Counted from the first letter of the stretch, positions 25,354-34,660 are shown. The stretch is 64,000 nt of DNA from Methylosinus sp. H3A (GCF_015709455.1 NZ_JADNQW010000003.1:176105-240104), one strand, 5' to 3'. Program-made: numbers and translations. The notes: a model not told the origin generated them from the letters alone.

Positions 25354-26451
25354 TTGATAACGATGGGCAGCACATGGGCGGCTTCCATGCTAAGAGCTAT
25401 GGCAATAGCAGTAGTGTATTCAATGACACCGTTCGCATGTGGTTCAGCAAAAGCTGGGTGTGATCCAAAGGAATTTCGAGATATAAGCTATGATACATAT
25501 AGAGATATGACCAGATTTGCGCTTCTAAATACAGTTAGTGAGACGGAAATTGGTAGCATAGAACAAAAATTTGGCGGAAAGATCATAATACCATATGTTA
25601 ATGTCCCCGCATCTGGAAACTACTCTCAGCTGAAACAGCAACTTCGTCAGGTGAGCAGACTTACTAAAGTGAATCTTGATAAAGAGATAACGAGTTCGCT
25701 GCTTCATATTGGATGGACGCGAGAGGGAAATGTTGCCTACAAAAACTGTCTTGATGCAGGCAATGGCCCGGCAGTTTTGTTATACATCGGCGGCGAACCA
25801 GCGAATGACGAATACGCAGAGGAATTTGTTGTTGTGATAAAATACCAACCTAATACATCGACAGAGGCTCGGAAATTTGCGATAAATTGTGTGACTGGGT
25901 GTTCTGCTTTGCCGTCAATTATACATAATGACTCTGGCCTTATTAATAAAGGTCAGGCGGTCGCTGTAAAAATAAAGCGGAATGTAAATACGAGACTGCA
26001 GCTAAGCGCTTCCGTGGAAGGAGCCGATGCTCCTGCCATTTTGACTCTGCCGTCGGCTCCGCCGACACTTCAGACTGACGATATTTACTGGAGAATAGAC
26101 ACCGTAAGAAGAAAGTATAGTTTTTGTTTTCCTGATAGCGCTCAAAGCGATTACAGATTGTGTCGAAGGACTATTGATTATGCGCCAGACGATAGAAATT
26201 TTCCCTGCGTTAAGGGGCCGTTTGATGTTAATCAGCAGCCAATAAGCGGGACTGTGCTTGGAAATGGAGCAGAATTAGTTATTGGTAGCGGGTTCATATC
26301 CAAAGAATATGAATTTGGCAACGGAGGAGCAATTACGTCGTCTAAGGAAAGTGAAACATCACATAGGGTGTGCTTTAGCGCTGGGTCTGGCGCAGAGGGA
26401 CATTTCGCAAATTGGACAGTGGGAGTTACGGTTGTATCTGTGAGGAAATGA
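25354..26451 (+). CDS. AT-rich exported protein of unknown function
   Basis: 365 aa from TTG 25354 behind GGGGGAAA; ATG 25363 or 25387 are alternatives. Signal peptide MLRAMAIAVVYSMTPFACGS-AKA. The mature protein has nine or so cysteines in pairs (NCVTGCSALPS, FCFPDSAQSDYRLCRR), a beta-rich C-terminus with VIGSGFISKEYEFGNGG, and ends VTVVSVRK. A periplasmic or secreted disulfide-bonded protein is likely. Composition is AT-rich like 24058-24612, unlike the plasmid backbone. No family recognised. It is separated from the IS1182 element downstream by an imperfect inverted repeat. Confidence 0.6.
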   Translation: MITMGSTWAASMLRAMAIAVVYSMTPFACGSAKAGCDPKEFRDISYDTYRDMTRFALLNTVSETEIGSIEQKFGGKIIIPYVNVPASGNYSQLKQQLRQVSRLTKVNLDKEITSSLLHIGWTREGNVAYKNCLDAGNGPAVLLYIGGEPANDEYAEEFVVVIKYQPNTSTEARKFAINCVTGCSALPSIIHNDSGLINKGQAVAVKIKRNVNTRLQLSASVEGADAPAILTLPSAPPTLQTDDIYWRIDTVRRKYSFCFPDSAQSDYRLCRRTIDYAPDDRNFPCVKGPFDVNQQPISGTVLGNGAELVIGSGFISKEYEFGNGGAITSSKESETSHRVCFSAGSGAEGHFANWTVGVTVVSVRK

Positions 26452-26470
26452 CAGACACTGGATTCCAGTA

Positions 26471-26569
26471 GGACTTTTGTACCGTCGCCGCGCACCCAAA
26501 TTTTCAATGGGTTGGGTCGTGCAAAAGATACGCGCGAAAGTCGAGCGGCGCTTCGGTACAAAGGTGTCC
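26471..26569. repeat. Imperfect long inverted repeat
   Basis: GGACTTTTGTACCGTCGCCGC at the left faces GCGGCGCTTCGGTACAAAGG..GTCC at the right, leaving a loop of about 50 bases. It lies directly after the stop of the AT-rich exported gene and before IS1182; it may be a terminator-like hairpin or a miniature-element relic. Confidence 0.5.
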
Positions 26570-26597
26570 AGCTTCCGCGAACGTCCACTATGGGTCC

Positions 26598-28183
26598 AGG
26601 CTGTGTGAAAACCCGCTCCGATGGATTCCTCTAGCGAGAGCTTTGTACTAGAATCGGGGCATGACGCACATCCCCGGCTCCGATCGATCGCAGTTGCTGC
26701 TTCTGCCCGAGGCGATCGATGATTACGTCTCCGATGACAATCCGGTCCGCTTCGTCGACGCCTTCGTGGACGCGCTCGACTTAAAGGCCGCTGGGTTCGC
26801 GCGAGTCGAGGCGAAAGCGACGGGGCGTCCGGGCTATGCGCCGGGCGATCTGCTCAAGCTCTACATCTACGGTTATCTCAACCGCATCCAGTCGAGCCGG
26901 CGTCTCGAACGAGAGGCCAATCGGAACATCGAGCTGATGTGGCTGATCGGCCGCTTGGCGCCGGACTTCAAGACCATCGCCGACTTCCGTCGCGACAACG
27001 GGCCGGCGATCCGCGCGGCCTGCGCACAATTCATGGGGCTATGCCGCCAGTTCGACTTGTTCACGCGCGCCGTCGTGGCCATCGACGGCAGCAAATTCAA
27101 AGCCGTCAACAACCGTGACAAAAACTTCACAGTGAACAAGGTCGCCAAGCGGATCGAGCAGGTGGAGGCCAGCATCGCGCGCTACTTGTCGGCGCTCGAC
27201 CAAGCAGATCGACAGGACAACGATCTCGCCAAGGCGAAAGCGCCGCGCCTGAAAGAGAAGATCGAGGGCCTGCGCAGACAAATGCAGTCGCTCAAAGAGA
27301 TGGAAAAGCAGGTCGAAACGGCGCCCGACAAACAGGTCTCTCTCACCGATCCCGACGCTCGCTCGATGGCGACAAGCGGCAAGGGCACTGGCGTCGTCGG
27401 CTACAACGTCCAAATCGCTGTTGACGCCGAGCATCATCTCATCGTCGCGCACGAAGTGATCAACGACGGCACGGACCGGGCACAACTGGCCTTCATGGGT
27501 CGTAAAGCGCTCGAGGCCATCGAAGGCGAAGAAGTCACCGTGCTGGCCGACCGAGGTTATTACAGCGGCGAGGAAGTGCTGGCTTGCGAGGGAACTGGCG
27601 TGTTGCCTCGCGTTCCCAAGACGATGACCTCCGGCAAAGACAAGCTTGGCTTCTTCACGATTCGAGATTTCATCTATGATGCGGATAACGACAATTACAT
27701 ATGCCCTGCCGGCGAACGCTTGACCAAAGGAAAGGCGCGCTCCGATCGCCAAGACAACATCGACCACTACCGCAATCTCACGGCTTGTTCGAGTTGCGCC
27801 CTCAAGCACAAATGCACGCCCATGAAACACAAGCGCGTCAAGCGCTGGGAGCACGAAGACGTTCTCGATAAAATGCAGACTGCGCTCGACCGCATGCCCG
27901 ACGCCATGACCATCCGCCGACAGACTGTTGAGCATCCGTTCGGGACGCTGAAGGCATGGATGGGCTCAACCCACTTCCTGACCAGGACCCTGGGAAAGGT
28001 CAAAACCGAAATGAGTCTTCAGGTGCTCGCCTACAATATGAAGCGGATGATCAACATCGTCGGGATCAAATCGCTGATGGGGGCGATCACAGCCTGAGCG
28101 CCGCCAGCAACGTCCTGATTCTTCTTCGTCGTGGAACCAGAAACCCTTCGCGACGGCTCCCAGGCGGAGTTTCCACACGGCCT
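26598..28183 (+). mobile_element. IS1182-family insertion sequence
   Basis: Contains one transposase gene. Imperfect terminal inverted repeats are visible: AGGCTGTGTGAAAACCCGC from 26598 and, reading in from the other end, AGGCCGTGTGGAAACTCCGC ending at 28183. Size 1.59 kb fits the family. I could not identify a target-site duplication with confidence, so the exact ends are approximate. Confidence 0.7.
26661..28097 (+). CDS. IS1182-family transposase
   Basis: 478 aa, intact. N-terminal DUF772-like region (ELMWLIGRLAPDFKTIADFR, DNPVRFVDAFVDAL), then DDE core with VVAIDGSKFKAVNN, a coiled insertion (KLEKIEGLRRQMQSLKEME-like), VVGYNVQIAVDAEHHLIVAH, VLADRGYYSGEEV, and a Cys cluster ACSSCALKHKCTP before VEHPFGTLKAWMG. 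All catalytic-core segments appear present (D in AIDGS, D in ADRGY, E in VEHPFG), so it may be active. Start ATG 26661 lies shortly inside the left inverted repeat. Confidence 0.9.
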   Translation: MTHIPGSDRSQLLLLPEAIDDYVSDDNPVRFVDAFVDALDLKAAGFARVEAKATGRPGYAPGDLLKLYIYGYLNRIQSSRRLEREANRNIELMWLIGRLAPDFKTIADFRRDNGPAIRAACAQFMGLCRQFDLFTRAVVAIDGSKFKAVNNRDKNFTVNKVAKRIEQVEASIARYLSALDQADRQDNDLAKAKAPRLKEKIEGLRRQMQSLKEMEKQVETAPDKQVSLTDPDARSMATSGKGTGVVGYNVQIAVDAEHHLIVAHEVINDGTDRAQLAFMGRKALEAIEGEEVTVLADRGYYSGEEVLACEGTGVLPRVPKTMTSGKDKLGFFTIRDFIYDADNDNYICPAGERLTKGKARSDRQDNIDHYRNLTACSSCALKHKCTPMKHKRVKRWEHEDVLDKMQTALDRMPDAMTIRRQTVEHPFGTLKAWMGSTHFLTRTLGKVKTEMSLQVLAYNMKRMINIVGIKSLMGAITA

Positions 28184-28532
28184 CGGTCAGAGTTCCCCCT
28201 TCGCCGCGCCCAAAGGGAAGGTCGCACCATTTCCCGCCGTTCGTCCCGTTCACGACCCCACCTCCATCTCGATCAGGCTGTCGCTGGCGAACCGGAGCGG
28301 AGCTCCACCATAGGCGCGTTCCGCCGAAACGACTTTCCGACCTTCTGCTGTCAAAAAACTCGATTTCCGACTGTCCGACCTTTTCGGGCGTACGCTTGAT
28401 TACCCTGCGCCCTCAGCAGCCACCTCCACGAGATCGTTCCACGGCCGCTCGTGTCAGCGCAAAGCTTCTCGTCCGGCGTCGGGAGAATTATTGGGACCCC
28501 ATGTCTATCAGGACCGGACGAGTTTTTGATAG
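28184..28532. other. Spacer between two insertion sequences
   Basis: About 350 bases between IS1182 and IS3 copy 1. It holds no gene that I recognise; the sequence is GC-rich and may be debris of an interrupted gene. Confidence 0.35.
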
Positions 28533-28582
28533 TGAACCGCGCCGGGATTGCCGGAGGCTCCAAGCCTTGAGAGGATGGAGCC

Positions 28583-28918
28583 ATGGATACGAAGAAGAAG
28601 ACATCGAACAGATTTTCACCTGAGGTTCGGGAACGGGCGGTTCGGATGGTGCTGGAGCACCGGGGCGATCATGCCTCGCAATGGGCGGCGATCGCCTCGA
28701 TCGCGGCGAAGATCGGCTGCACGGGCGAGACGTTGCGGAACTGGGTCCGCCAGGCGGAGCGCGACTCGGGCGCCCGCCCTGGCGCGACGACGGATGAGCG
28801 CGAGCGGATCAAGGCGCTGGAGCGCGAGAACCGCGAGTTGCGGCAGGCCAATGATATCCTGCGCAAGGCGTCGGCTTATTTTGCGGCGGCGGAGCTCGAC
28901 CGCCGCTCGAAACAATGA
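28583..28918 (+). CDS. IS3-family transposase OrfA (copy 1)
   Basis: 111 aa. Helix-turn-helix ([39 protein letters not shown]) followed by a leucine-zipper-like coil ([20 protein letters not shown]) that is standard for IS3 OrfA and is used in DNA end binding and dimerisation. Its stop overlaps the orfB start by four bases (ATGA), with orfB in the -1 frame, so an OrfAB fusion by frameshifting or coupled translation is expected. Confidence 0.92.
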   Translation: MDTKKKTSNRFSPEVRERAVRMVLEHRGDHASQWAAIASIAAKIGCTGETLRNWVRQAERDSGARPGATTDERERIKALERENRELRQANDILRKASAYFAAAELDRRSKQ

Positions 28919-29820
28919 TCGCCTTCATCGACGATCACCGGGACAAGCACGGGGTCGAGCCGATCTGCAAGCTGTTGCCGATCGCCCCTTCCACCTATTG
29001 GGCGCATGCGGCGCGCCGGCGTGACCCTGCGAAGGCCTCGGCCAGAGCGCGCCGAGACGCGGTCCTTCGCAAAGAGATACGGCGCGTCTACGACGAGAAC
29101 TTCCAGGTCTATGGCGTACGCAAGGTGTGGAAGCAGTTGGACCGGGAGGGCGAAAAGGTCGCGCGCTGCACGGTGGCGCGGCTGATGCGGAACATGGGGT
29201 TGCAAGGGATCGTGCGCGGCCGGCCGGTCAAAACGACGGTGAGCGACCGCAAGGCTCCATGCCCGCTCGACAAGGTGAACCGGCAATTTCGGGCGGCGCG
29301 GCCGAATGCGCTGTGGCTGTCCGACTTCACTTATGTCTCGACTTGGCAAGGCTTCGTCTATGTGGCTTTCGTGATCGACGCCTTCGCTCGGCGGATCGTC
29401 GGCTGGCGCGCCTCGCGCACGGCGCATGCGGGCTTCGTGCTCGACGCGCTCGAGCAGGCGCTGCATGATCGTCGGCCGGTTCATGGCGGCGGCCTCGTCC
29501 ATCATAGCGACCGCGGCGTTCAATACGTCTCTATAAAATACACCGAGCGCCTCGCCGAGGCCGGCGTCGAACCATCGGTCGGCAGCGTCGGCGACAGCTA
29601 CGACAACGCGCTCGCCGAGACGATCAACGGGCTCTACAAGGCCGAGCTGATCTGGCGACGCGGGCCGTGGCGAAACTTCGAAGCGGTCGAGTTCGCCACG
29701 CTCGAATGGGTCGACTGGTTCAACAATCGAAGACTGCTCGAGCCGATCGGAAACATTCCGCCGGCCGAAGCCGAAGCGCGCTATTATGCGCAACTCGAGG
29801 AGCCCGCCATCGCGGCGTGA
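28915..29820 (+). CDS. IS3-family transposase OrfB (copy 1)
   Basis: 301 aa, intact. HTH_21-like N-terminus ([20 protein letters not shown]) then an rve DDE domain: first Asp in [14 protein letters not shown], second in [20 protein letters not shown], Glu in [18 protein letters not shown] with the usual 35-residue D-E spacing. C-terminal [20 protein letters not shown] is typical. Protein sequence is the same as the copy at 44527-45432. Confidence 0.93.
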   Translation: MIAFIDDHRDKHGVEPICKLLPIAPSTYWAHAARRRDPAKASARARRDAVLRKEIRRVYDENFQVYGVRKVWKQLDREGEKVARCTVARLMRNMGLQGIVRGRPVKTTVSDRKAPCPLDKVNRQFRAARPNALWLSDFTYVSTWQGFVYVAFVIDAFARRIVGWRASRTAHAGFVLDALEQALHDRRPVHGGGLVHHSDRGVQYVSIKYTERLAEAGVEPSVGSVGDSYDNALAETINGLYKAELIWRRGPWRNFEAVEFATLEWVDWFNNRRLLEPIGNIPPAEAEARYYAQLEEPAIAA

Positions 29821-29952
29821 CTCAAACCAAATGGCCTCCGGCGATCCCGGCGCGGTTCATAGCGCAAGCGCAAGGTCGATTGGATCGACGCCAACCGTCC
29901 GTCGAAAGCGATCACCGCATACTGGCCGCAACTCGACACTGCCGACGAAGCT

Positions 29953-30843
29953 TCAACAGCGATCGGAGAATCTGTCATACGCATCGATCCGACGAACAAG
30001 CGGATCGTATTCGCTGCGGTAGATCTCCGTTGTCAGAAAACGAAGCTCGGCCTCGCGATCCTCGTCGCGGACATCGATGTACCACGCCCGAGGCGGGGCG
30101 CCCTGGCCGTTCCACCGATAGCCGCGCGCCTTCAGGGCGTCCTTCAGGTCGAAAGGCGAATTGTCCGCCCAGATGCGCCAACTCGGTCTGCGGGCGGCCT
30201 CCAGAAGTCGGGCAAGCGCGCTGCCGCCGCTCTTCGGCAACTCGGTAGCAAGCAATTCCACCGTCGCAAGGCAATCGTGCTCGGCGCGATGGCGTTCGTA
30301 GAAGAGCCCGATGGATTGGATGAGATATGCGAGCTTGCTCCCCTCAAAGCCTTCGGCGGCCCAATCGATCTGCGTCATCGAGCAGGCCCATGGCTTCACC
30401 ACGAATGCGGCGCAGAAGCGTTCCACGAACCGCCGGTCGAAGGCCGCATTGTGTGCGATCACCACATCGGCCGACGCCACGAATGCAACTACTTCCGCCG
30501 GATCGATGGAGCGGCCTTCGACCATCGCGTCGTCGATGCCGGTGATCGCCGTGATCTGTGGAGGAATCGGACGACCGGGATCCCGCAGCTTCTGGAAGCT
30601 CTCGCCGACGGCGTAGACCGTGCCGTCGAGCCCGTAGGTGAACGGCATCATCGCTAGTTCTATGATCTCGTCGCGCAGCGGATCCAGCCCCGTAGTCTCG
30701 ACGTCCACGACGACTCCAACGCGCACCTGTGCGCCCGCAGGCGGCACGATCGGGTCGCGGACATGCAGGCGCCTGAGCACCTTGTAGTCGCCGGACGCCA
30801 CCAGCGTCCGGGCCATGGACTCCAGTTCTTCGTCTCCGGTCAT
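29953..30843 (-). CDS. DnaQ-like 3'-5' exonuclease with C-terminal accessory domain
   Basis: 296 aa. DEDD-family exonuclease: Exo I VVVDVETTGLDPLRDEIIEL, Exo II VVIAHNAAFDRRFVERF, Exo III near YERHRAEHDCLATVELLATE (HxAxxD type, here H-R-A-E-H-D). A C-terminal module SWRIWADNSPFDLKDALKAR-GYRWNG and AWYIDV, often seen on plasmid-borne exonucleases, follows. It probably trims single-stranded DNA or RNA ends. It is 52 bases downstream of a PLD-like gene in the same direction, so the two may form one unit. An IS3 copy sits just beyond its stop. Confidence 0.85.
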   Translation of the reverse strand: MTGDEELESMARTLVASGDYKVLRRLHVRDPIVPPAGAQVRVGVVVDVETTGLDPLRDEIIELAMMPFTYGLDGTVYAVGESFQKLRDPGRPIPPQITAITGIDDAMVEGRSIDPAEVVAFVASADVVIAHNAAFDRRFVERFCAAFVVKPWACSMTQIDWAAEGFEGSKLAYLIQSIGLFYERHRAEHDCLATVELLATELPKSGGSALARLLEAARRPSWRIWADNSPFDLKDALKARGYRWNGQGAPPRAWYIDVRDEDREAELRFLTTEIYRSEYDPLVRRIDAYDRFSDRC

Positions 30844-30895
30844 CGCGCTCCCGACCTATCCGGACCGACAGCGGCACCCGCCGCGGATCCGACAT

Positions 30896-31903
30896 TCAAT
30901 AGGCGAGATCGTGCAGCGGCACCCATTTGTCGCCCTTTTCGCCGAATACGGATCGCCATCTGTCCCTCAGCTTCTTGATGTCGGCGCGCGAGATCGTCAT
31001 CCATTCGTCCGCCCCTAATGGAATTTTCCTCGCTCCATAGAGGGGGATGGATATCGATGCGGGGCGCTTTACCGCGCTTTTCCGATCCGCGACGTGCCAG
31101 AAGTGCGGATCGTCCGACGTCAGATCGATAATCCATGCGTTCCAATGATACCCGCCGAGAGACTCCTCCTCATAGTCGTCGACGGCATCGAAGTGAACTC
31201 CACTCGAATAAAGGTCAAGGGGCGGCGTCATCTCTCCGGATTGCCAGCTTTTCTTCCATTTAACGTGCTGACGTTCGCCCTCCTTGCTTCTTTCCTCGCA
31301 TTCGTAGTTCACCACCCAAATGGCTCGATCCTCCAGCCGCGCCTTGCGGGACAGAGCGTCCGTCACGGAAAATTTATCGCCGAGCAGGGACGGTCGATTT
31401 CGCCTTCGCGACGACCACATCTTTTTCGCGATGGCGATGATTTCGTCGCCGACCTCCACGGTTTCCGGAAAGCCGTGGATTCTGTCGAACCAATCCTTCG
31501 CTTCGAGCAGCAATTCGGGGGAGGTCGCATCGATGCCGGCTTCGATGTTTCCGTCGAGTTCTCGATCCTGAAGTGAGAGCCCCGACGCCGATGCGTTCGC
31601 CGAGGTGATGACGACCCTTCCAGGTGTCCAATAGACCTTGGCATGCAGGCGCGAGTTCGTACGAAGACTCCAACCCGCGCGCGATTTCACGATTGCTCGC
31701 AGACCTTCGAGAGCTCGCGGGTTGCATGCGCCACTCGTGGCATCGCAGATCAGGCGGACCCTTTTTGCCTGCCATGTCTCAATTCCGAGCCGCTCGATCG
31801 CGTGGCTTCCCCAGAACGCGACGGCGAGAGCGATCTCCTCTTCTTCGGATTTGAGGAATTTCGCCACCGTGTGGAGAGTGTCTTGCCCGTCTAGAAATTT
31901 CAT
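30896..31903 (-). CDS. Phospholipase-D-like domain protein (putative nuclease)
   Basis: 335 aa from ATG 31903 (MKFLDGQDTLHTVAKFLKSE), chosen because GGAG lies about 8 bases upstream; the frame is open 48 codons further up with a hydrophobic stretch. One clear PLD half-motif: LHAKVYWTPGRVVITSANAS (H-x-K with downstream N) at about residues 115-135, plus EEIALAVAFWGSHAI at the start. A single HKD motif normally acts as a dimer and is common in PLD-type nucleases. The C-terminal 150 residues are Trp-rich and unfamiliar. Paired with a DEDD exonuclease gene downstream. Confidence 0.7.
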   Translation of the reverse strand: MKFLDGQDTLHTVAKFLKSEEEEIALAVAFWGSHAIERLGIETWQAKRVRLICDATSGACNPRALEGLRAIVKSRAGWSLRTNSRLHAKVYWTPGRVVITSANASASGLSLQDRELDGNIEAGIDATSPELLLEAKDWFDRIHGFPETVEVGDEIIAIAKKMWSSRRRNRPSLLGDKFSVTDALSRKARLEDRAIWVVNYECEERSKEGERQHVKWKKSWQSGEMTPPLDLYSSGVHFDAVDDYEEESLGGYHWNAWIIDLTSDDPHFWHVADRKSAVKRPASISIPLYGARKIPLGADEWMTISRADIKKLRDRWRSVFGEKGDKWVPLHDLAY

Positions 31904-32141
31904 GCCAATCGCTCCAATTCCGCCGATCATCGCCATTACTAAATTATTTGTAAGTGACTGTAGCCAAATGAAAATGAAAATCAATTCTGGATCAACCTTG
32001 CCACTAATCAAAATGGTAGGATCGTTAAAACCGACGCGACGTGGCATTCGCCTGTTCCGACATTCCGGGTTCGCCCCGGATTGCTTTCCAAGCCAATATC
32101 GAATTCTATCTACGCCGAATCAATATCAGCGGGAGCAAGAA

Positions 32142-32609
32142 ATGGCCGAAGTCGAAGACAAGTCGCTGGTCGCGCAAATCCTCTCGTCATACCTGTCGAA
32201 CAATATCGTCGCGCCCGCCGATCTCTCCTCCGTCATCGAGACCGTGAAAAAAGCCTTCGGCGGCGTCGATTCCGTCGCCGCAACGGGCGAGGCAACGGAG
32301 AAGAGACAGCCTGCCGTCCCGGTGAAAAAGTCCGTTGCGCCCGACGCCATCACCTGTCTCTGCTGCGGAGACAAGTTCAAATCCTTGAAACGGCATATTC
32401 AGGCCGAACACAAGCTCACGCCCGACGAGTATCGCGCCGCGTTCGACCTGAAGAAGGACTATCCGATCGTGGCGCCGGATTACGCTGCCCAGCGATCGGC
32501 TTTGGCGAAGTCGCTCGGTCTTGGACGTAAGGCCGGCACCAAAGCCCGCCCCACGCCGAAGAAGGCGGTCAATGGACGCGCGCCCAAAAGGGCGGCGGCG
32601 AACGCGTGA
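32142..32609 (+). CDS. mucR: MucR/Ros-family zinc-finger transcriptional regulator
   Basis: 155 aa. N-terminal VAQILSSYLSNNIVAPADLS and the single zinc finger ITCLCCGDKFKSLKRHIQAE-H with C-x2-C...H-x4-H spacing, followed by LTPDEYRAAFDLKKDYPIVA, are diagnostic for MucR/Ros of Alphaproteobacteria. These proteins bind AT-rich DNA and silence or tune surface, motility and plasmid genes. RBS GGGAG before ATG 32142. The basic tail (KAGTKARPTPKKAVNGRAPK) resembles nucleoid proteins. Likely candidates for control are the AT-rich foreign genes at 24-26 kb; this is inference. Confidence 0.92.
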   Translation: MAEVEDKSLVAQILSSYLSNNIVAPADLSSVIETVKKAFGGVDSVAATGEATEKRQPAVPVKKSVAPDAITCLCCGDKFKSLKRHIQAEHKLTPDEYRAAFDLKKDYPIVAPDYAAQRSALAKSLGLGRKAGTKARPTPKKAVNGRAPKRAAANA

Positions 32610-32779
32610 CGTTGTTGCGCTATCAGCTCGAGAAAGGACTCGTGCTCGACCGTCCCACATAGGAGTCGGAGTTCTGGACCGTGACGCAGGGATCACGGTG
32701 TTTGGTCGCGGAAGTGGCGAGGGACGGTCCGTGCGCTCGGCGGACGCCACTGCTGACACAGATCTCGAGGCGAGGTATG

Positions 32780-33367
32780 CTACGTCACCCACAGCCTCTG
32801 CGTATTCGTGACGCGCCACGTCGATCCGATCTTAGTGAGAACGACGGCAAGCACCGAATATTCGTTCCTGGGTCGAGTCGCGTCGGCTCCCGCGACGAAA
32901 CTCTCCGACATCGAGAAGGTGACGATCGCCTTGCGAAAGCGCGGGTCGAAGAGGGGAAAGGAAAAGCGCCCGCGAACGATCGGAAACCGACCATCACCAT
33001 GCGTTGCGGCGACCAGTTGCTCCTGCAAAGCTGTTCGGGCCTCCGCGGGAGCGCAGATGGCTCCAAAGCCATCCGCGTGAATTATCGTGGCTGGGCGCGT
33101 CCGTCGACCCGATCGCGTGCCGGGGCCTGACCGCAGGATCGATCCCAATTCGGTCCGCGCCAGATCGTCGGGAACGGCTTCGACGCCCCAGGCCTCGTCG
33201 AAACGGCAACGTTGTTTCGCTCCGATCTGCTGCTCGATCTCCGAGACGACGAGCGCGAGGACCTCCTTTGCTTCGAGCGCCATCCGGTCAGCGCCGGCGG
33301 ACTGCTCCGGCATGACGCAGGCCAGCAACGCCCCGACGAAGCCGGCGCGGATCGGGCGAAACGCCAT
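32780..33367 (-). CDS. Exported hypothetical protein
   Basis: 195 aa with a probable signal peptide (MAFRPIRAGFVGALLACVMP, cut near AGA). The mature part has one remaining cysteine pair (QRCRFDE, GAICAPAE) and a beta-rich end, FRKAIVTFSMSESFVAGA and STWRVTNTQRLWVT, that looks like a lipocalin- or NTF2-type exported domain. Family not recognised. It is followed on the same strand's upstream side by another exported protein at 33416-33790; the two may be co-expressed. Confidence 0.5.
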   Translation of the reverse strand: MAFRPIRAGFVGALLACVMPEQSAGADRMALEAKEVLALVVSEIEQQIGAKQRCRFDEAWGVEAVPDDLARTELGSILRSGPGTRSGRRTRPATIIHADGFGAICAPAEARTALQEQLVAATHGDGRFPIVRGRFSFPLFDPRFRKAIVTFSMSESFVAGADATRPRNEYSVLAVVLTKIGSTWRVTNTQRLWVT

Positions 33368-33415
33368 TCGGACATCCTCCCTCGAATTCGTCCCGAAAGC
33401 GCGCCGCGCTCGTCG

Positions 33416-33790
33416 CTATTTCGATCGCGACGTCAGTTCATAGACGGAGGAGCCGTTGACGTTGATCGTCACGCCGCCGCCGACACCTTGGTTCATCAGA
33501 CTCAGATTGACGTTCACCGAAACGATTCGGCAGTCCGCCTTGTAGACTTCGCTGAGTGGAGTGCATTCGGCGACCGAAGTTTCGTAGATCCGTCGTCGCA
33601 CGCTCTCGATGAGCTTTTGCTGATCTTCCGCAGTCATGCCTTGCGGGATCGGCGTGAACTGCTGCGGAACGGAGACCGTCACGCGGATTGCGCCGGGGGA
33701 AGTCATGCCGAACGATTGAGCGGCTGCCGCAGCGACGCAAACAAGGGAAGCGACACCAGCGAGCGACAGAACTTTGCAAATCGTCTTCAT
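33416..33790 (-). CDS. Small exported hypothetical protein
   Basis: 124 aa with a clear signal peptide (MKTICKVLSLAGVASLVCVA, cut after AAAAA-QS). Mature part: AIRVTVSVPQQFTPIPQGMT, two cysteines (VAECTPL and ADCRIVSV) and a beta-rich C-terminus (VNLSLMNQGVGGGVTINVNG). Periplasmic or secreted. No family recognised. Confidence 0.55.
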   Translation of the reverse strand: MKTICKVLSLAGVASLVCVAAAAAQSFGMTSPGAIRVTVSVPQQFTPIPQGMTAEDQQKLIESVRRRIYETSVAECTPLSEVYKADCRIVSVNVNLSLMNQGVGGGVTINVNGSSVYELTSRSK

Positions 33791-33997
33791 GAAATCCTCG
33801 AAACTGGTTTATCGGCAGTTGGGCGGCATGGAATAATGAACGAGCGGCCAGAGGCTATCACGCCCTCTCGGCGGGAAAAACTGTCGCGCATGCATGAGGC
33901 GCATTAAAATGCTTCCCGGTGATCGACGCGCGATCGACATCGAAAAGCATCGTATCCGATTAATGCGATTGAAACCGACGATCGATAGATCGAAGAC

Positions 33998-34243
33998 ATG
34001 AACTGGCGGACTGCAACTCTTCTCTTTGCTCTCGGTACGACAGGCGCCTTGGCGACCCCTACCGACGATCCGATGTACGACACTGCGGAAGCAAAAATTG
34101 CAATCCAGTGCCTGCACAAGGCCAACGATGCCCGCATCGAACGTCGTGTCCCGTTCGCGGAGCAATATTTTCGCTCGGCGTGCGCCAAGGAGATGAGCGT
34201 CTATATTTCGACCGACCCCGACGCAAAAAATCAGATCAAATAA
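33998..34243 (+). CDS. Very small exported protein
   Basis: 81 aa. Signal peptide NWRTATLLFALGTTGALATP, then a short helical mature part with two cysteines (IQCLHKAND and SACAKEMSV) and a charged end (STDPDAKNQIK). Composition and signal support a real gene, but no family is known to me and no strong RBS is visible. Confidence 0.4.
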   Translation: MNWRTATLLFALGTTGALATPTDDPMYDTAEAKIAIQCLHKANDARIERRVPFAEQYFRSACAKEMSVYISTDPDAKNQIK

Positions 34244-34511
34244 ACGTTTGACTATTTTATCTGGGAAGACGGCGTGCATCACATTCGCTGAATTCGATCC
34301 TCGTCTTTTTTCGGACGCTCACGTGGCCGGAATTGCCGATGCCGTTGGCGCGAACGAAGCGACAGTTTCAACTCCTCCTGGTGTTCGCGAGGCGGAACAT
34401 GGCCGACATTTGGCGATCCTGACCTGATGTGGTGGACGGCCCTCGCACCAGGACACGGATCTGCCAAAGTGCAGTCGTTTTCTGAGCGGCCATCTGGAGG
34501 AGCCATTCGCC

Positions 34512-34560
34512 ATGCAGGCTACGACAATCGGGATTGACCTTGCACAGCACGTTTTCCAAG
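34512..34560 (+). pseudogene. IS110-family transposase N-terminal scrap
   Basis: ATG 34512 reads MQATTIGIDLAQHVFQVQ, the DEDD-type IS110 N-terminus (I-GIDLAK-HVFQVH in intact members), then leaves the family at once. Only about 16 residues remain. Confidence 0.5.
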
Positions 34561-34582
34561 TTCAGCGCCCATCCGGGCTCGC

Positions 34583-34660
34583 GATCGGCTGTTTCGGGCT
34601 TTCTCCTGCTCACCACTATGGCGCGGCGGCGAACTTCGGCCTTCGGATGCGGGTTCAAAC
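34583..34660 (-). repeat. 78-bp dispersed repeat, copy A
   Basis: The reverse complement matches 42986-43064 along its whole length with few differences; a 24-base core (34623-34646, compare 43001-43024) is identical. It is inverted relative to copy B, and together they bracket the toxin-antitoxin/repABC/recombinase/AbiE segment. Confidence 0.7.

Larger units (their letters stand above)
28533..29859 (+). mobile_element. IS3-family insertion sequence, copy 1
   Basis: 1,327 bp with terminal inverted repeats TGAACCGCGCCGGGATTGCC (left) and its counterpart GGCGATCCCGGCGCGGTTCA (right). Flanked by a 3-bp target duplication TAG (28530-28532 and 29860-29862), as usual for IS3. Two overlapping transposase frames. 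An apparently identical inverted copy is at 44488-45814. Confidence 0.92.
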
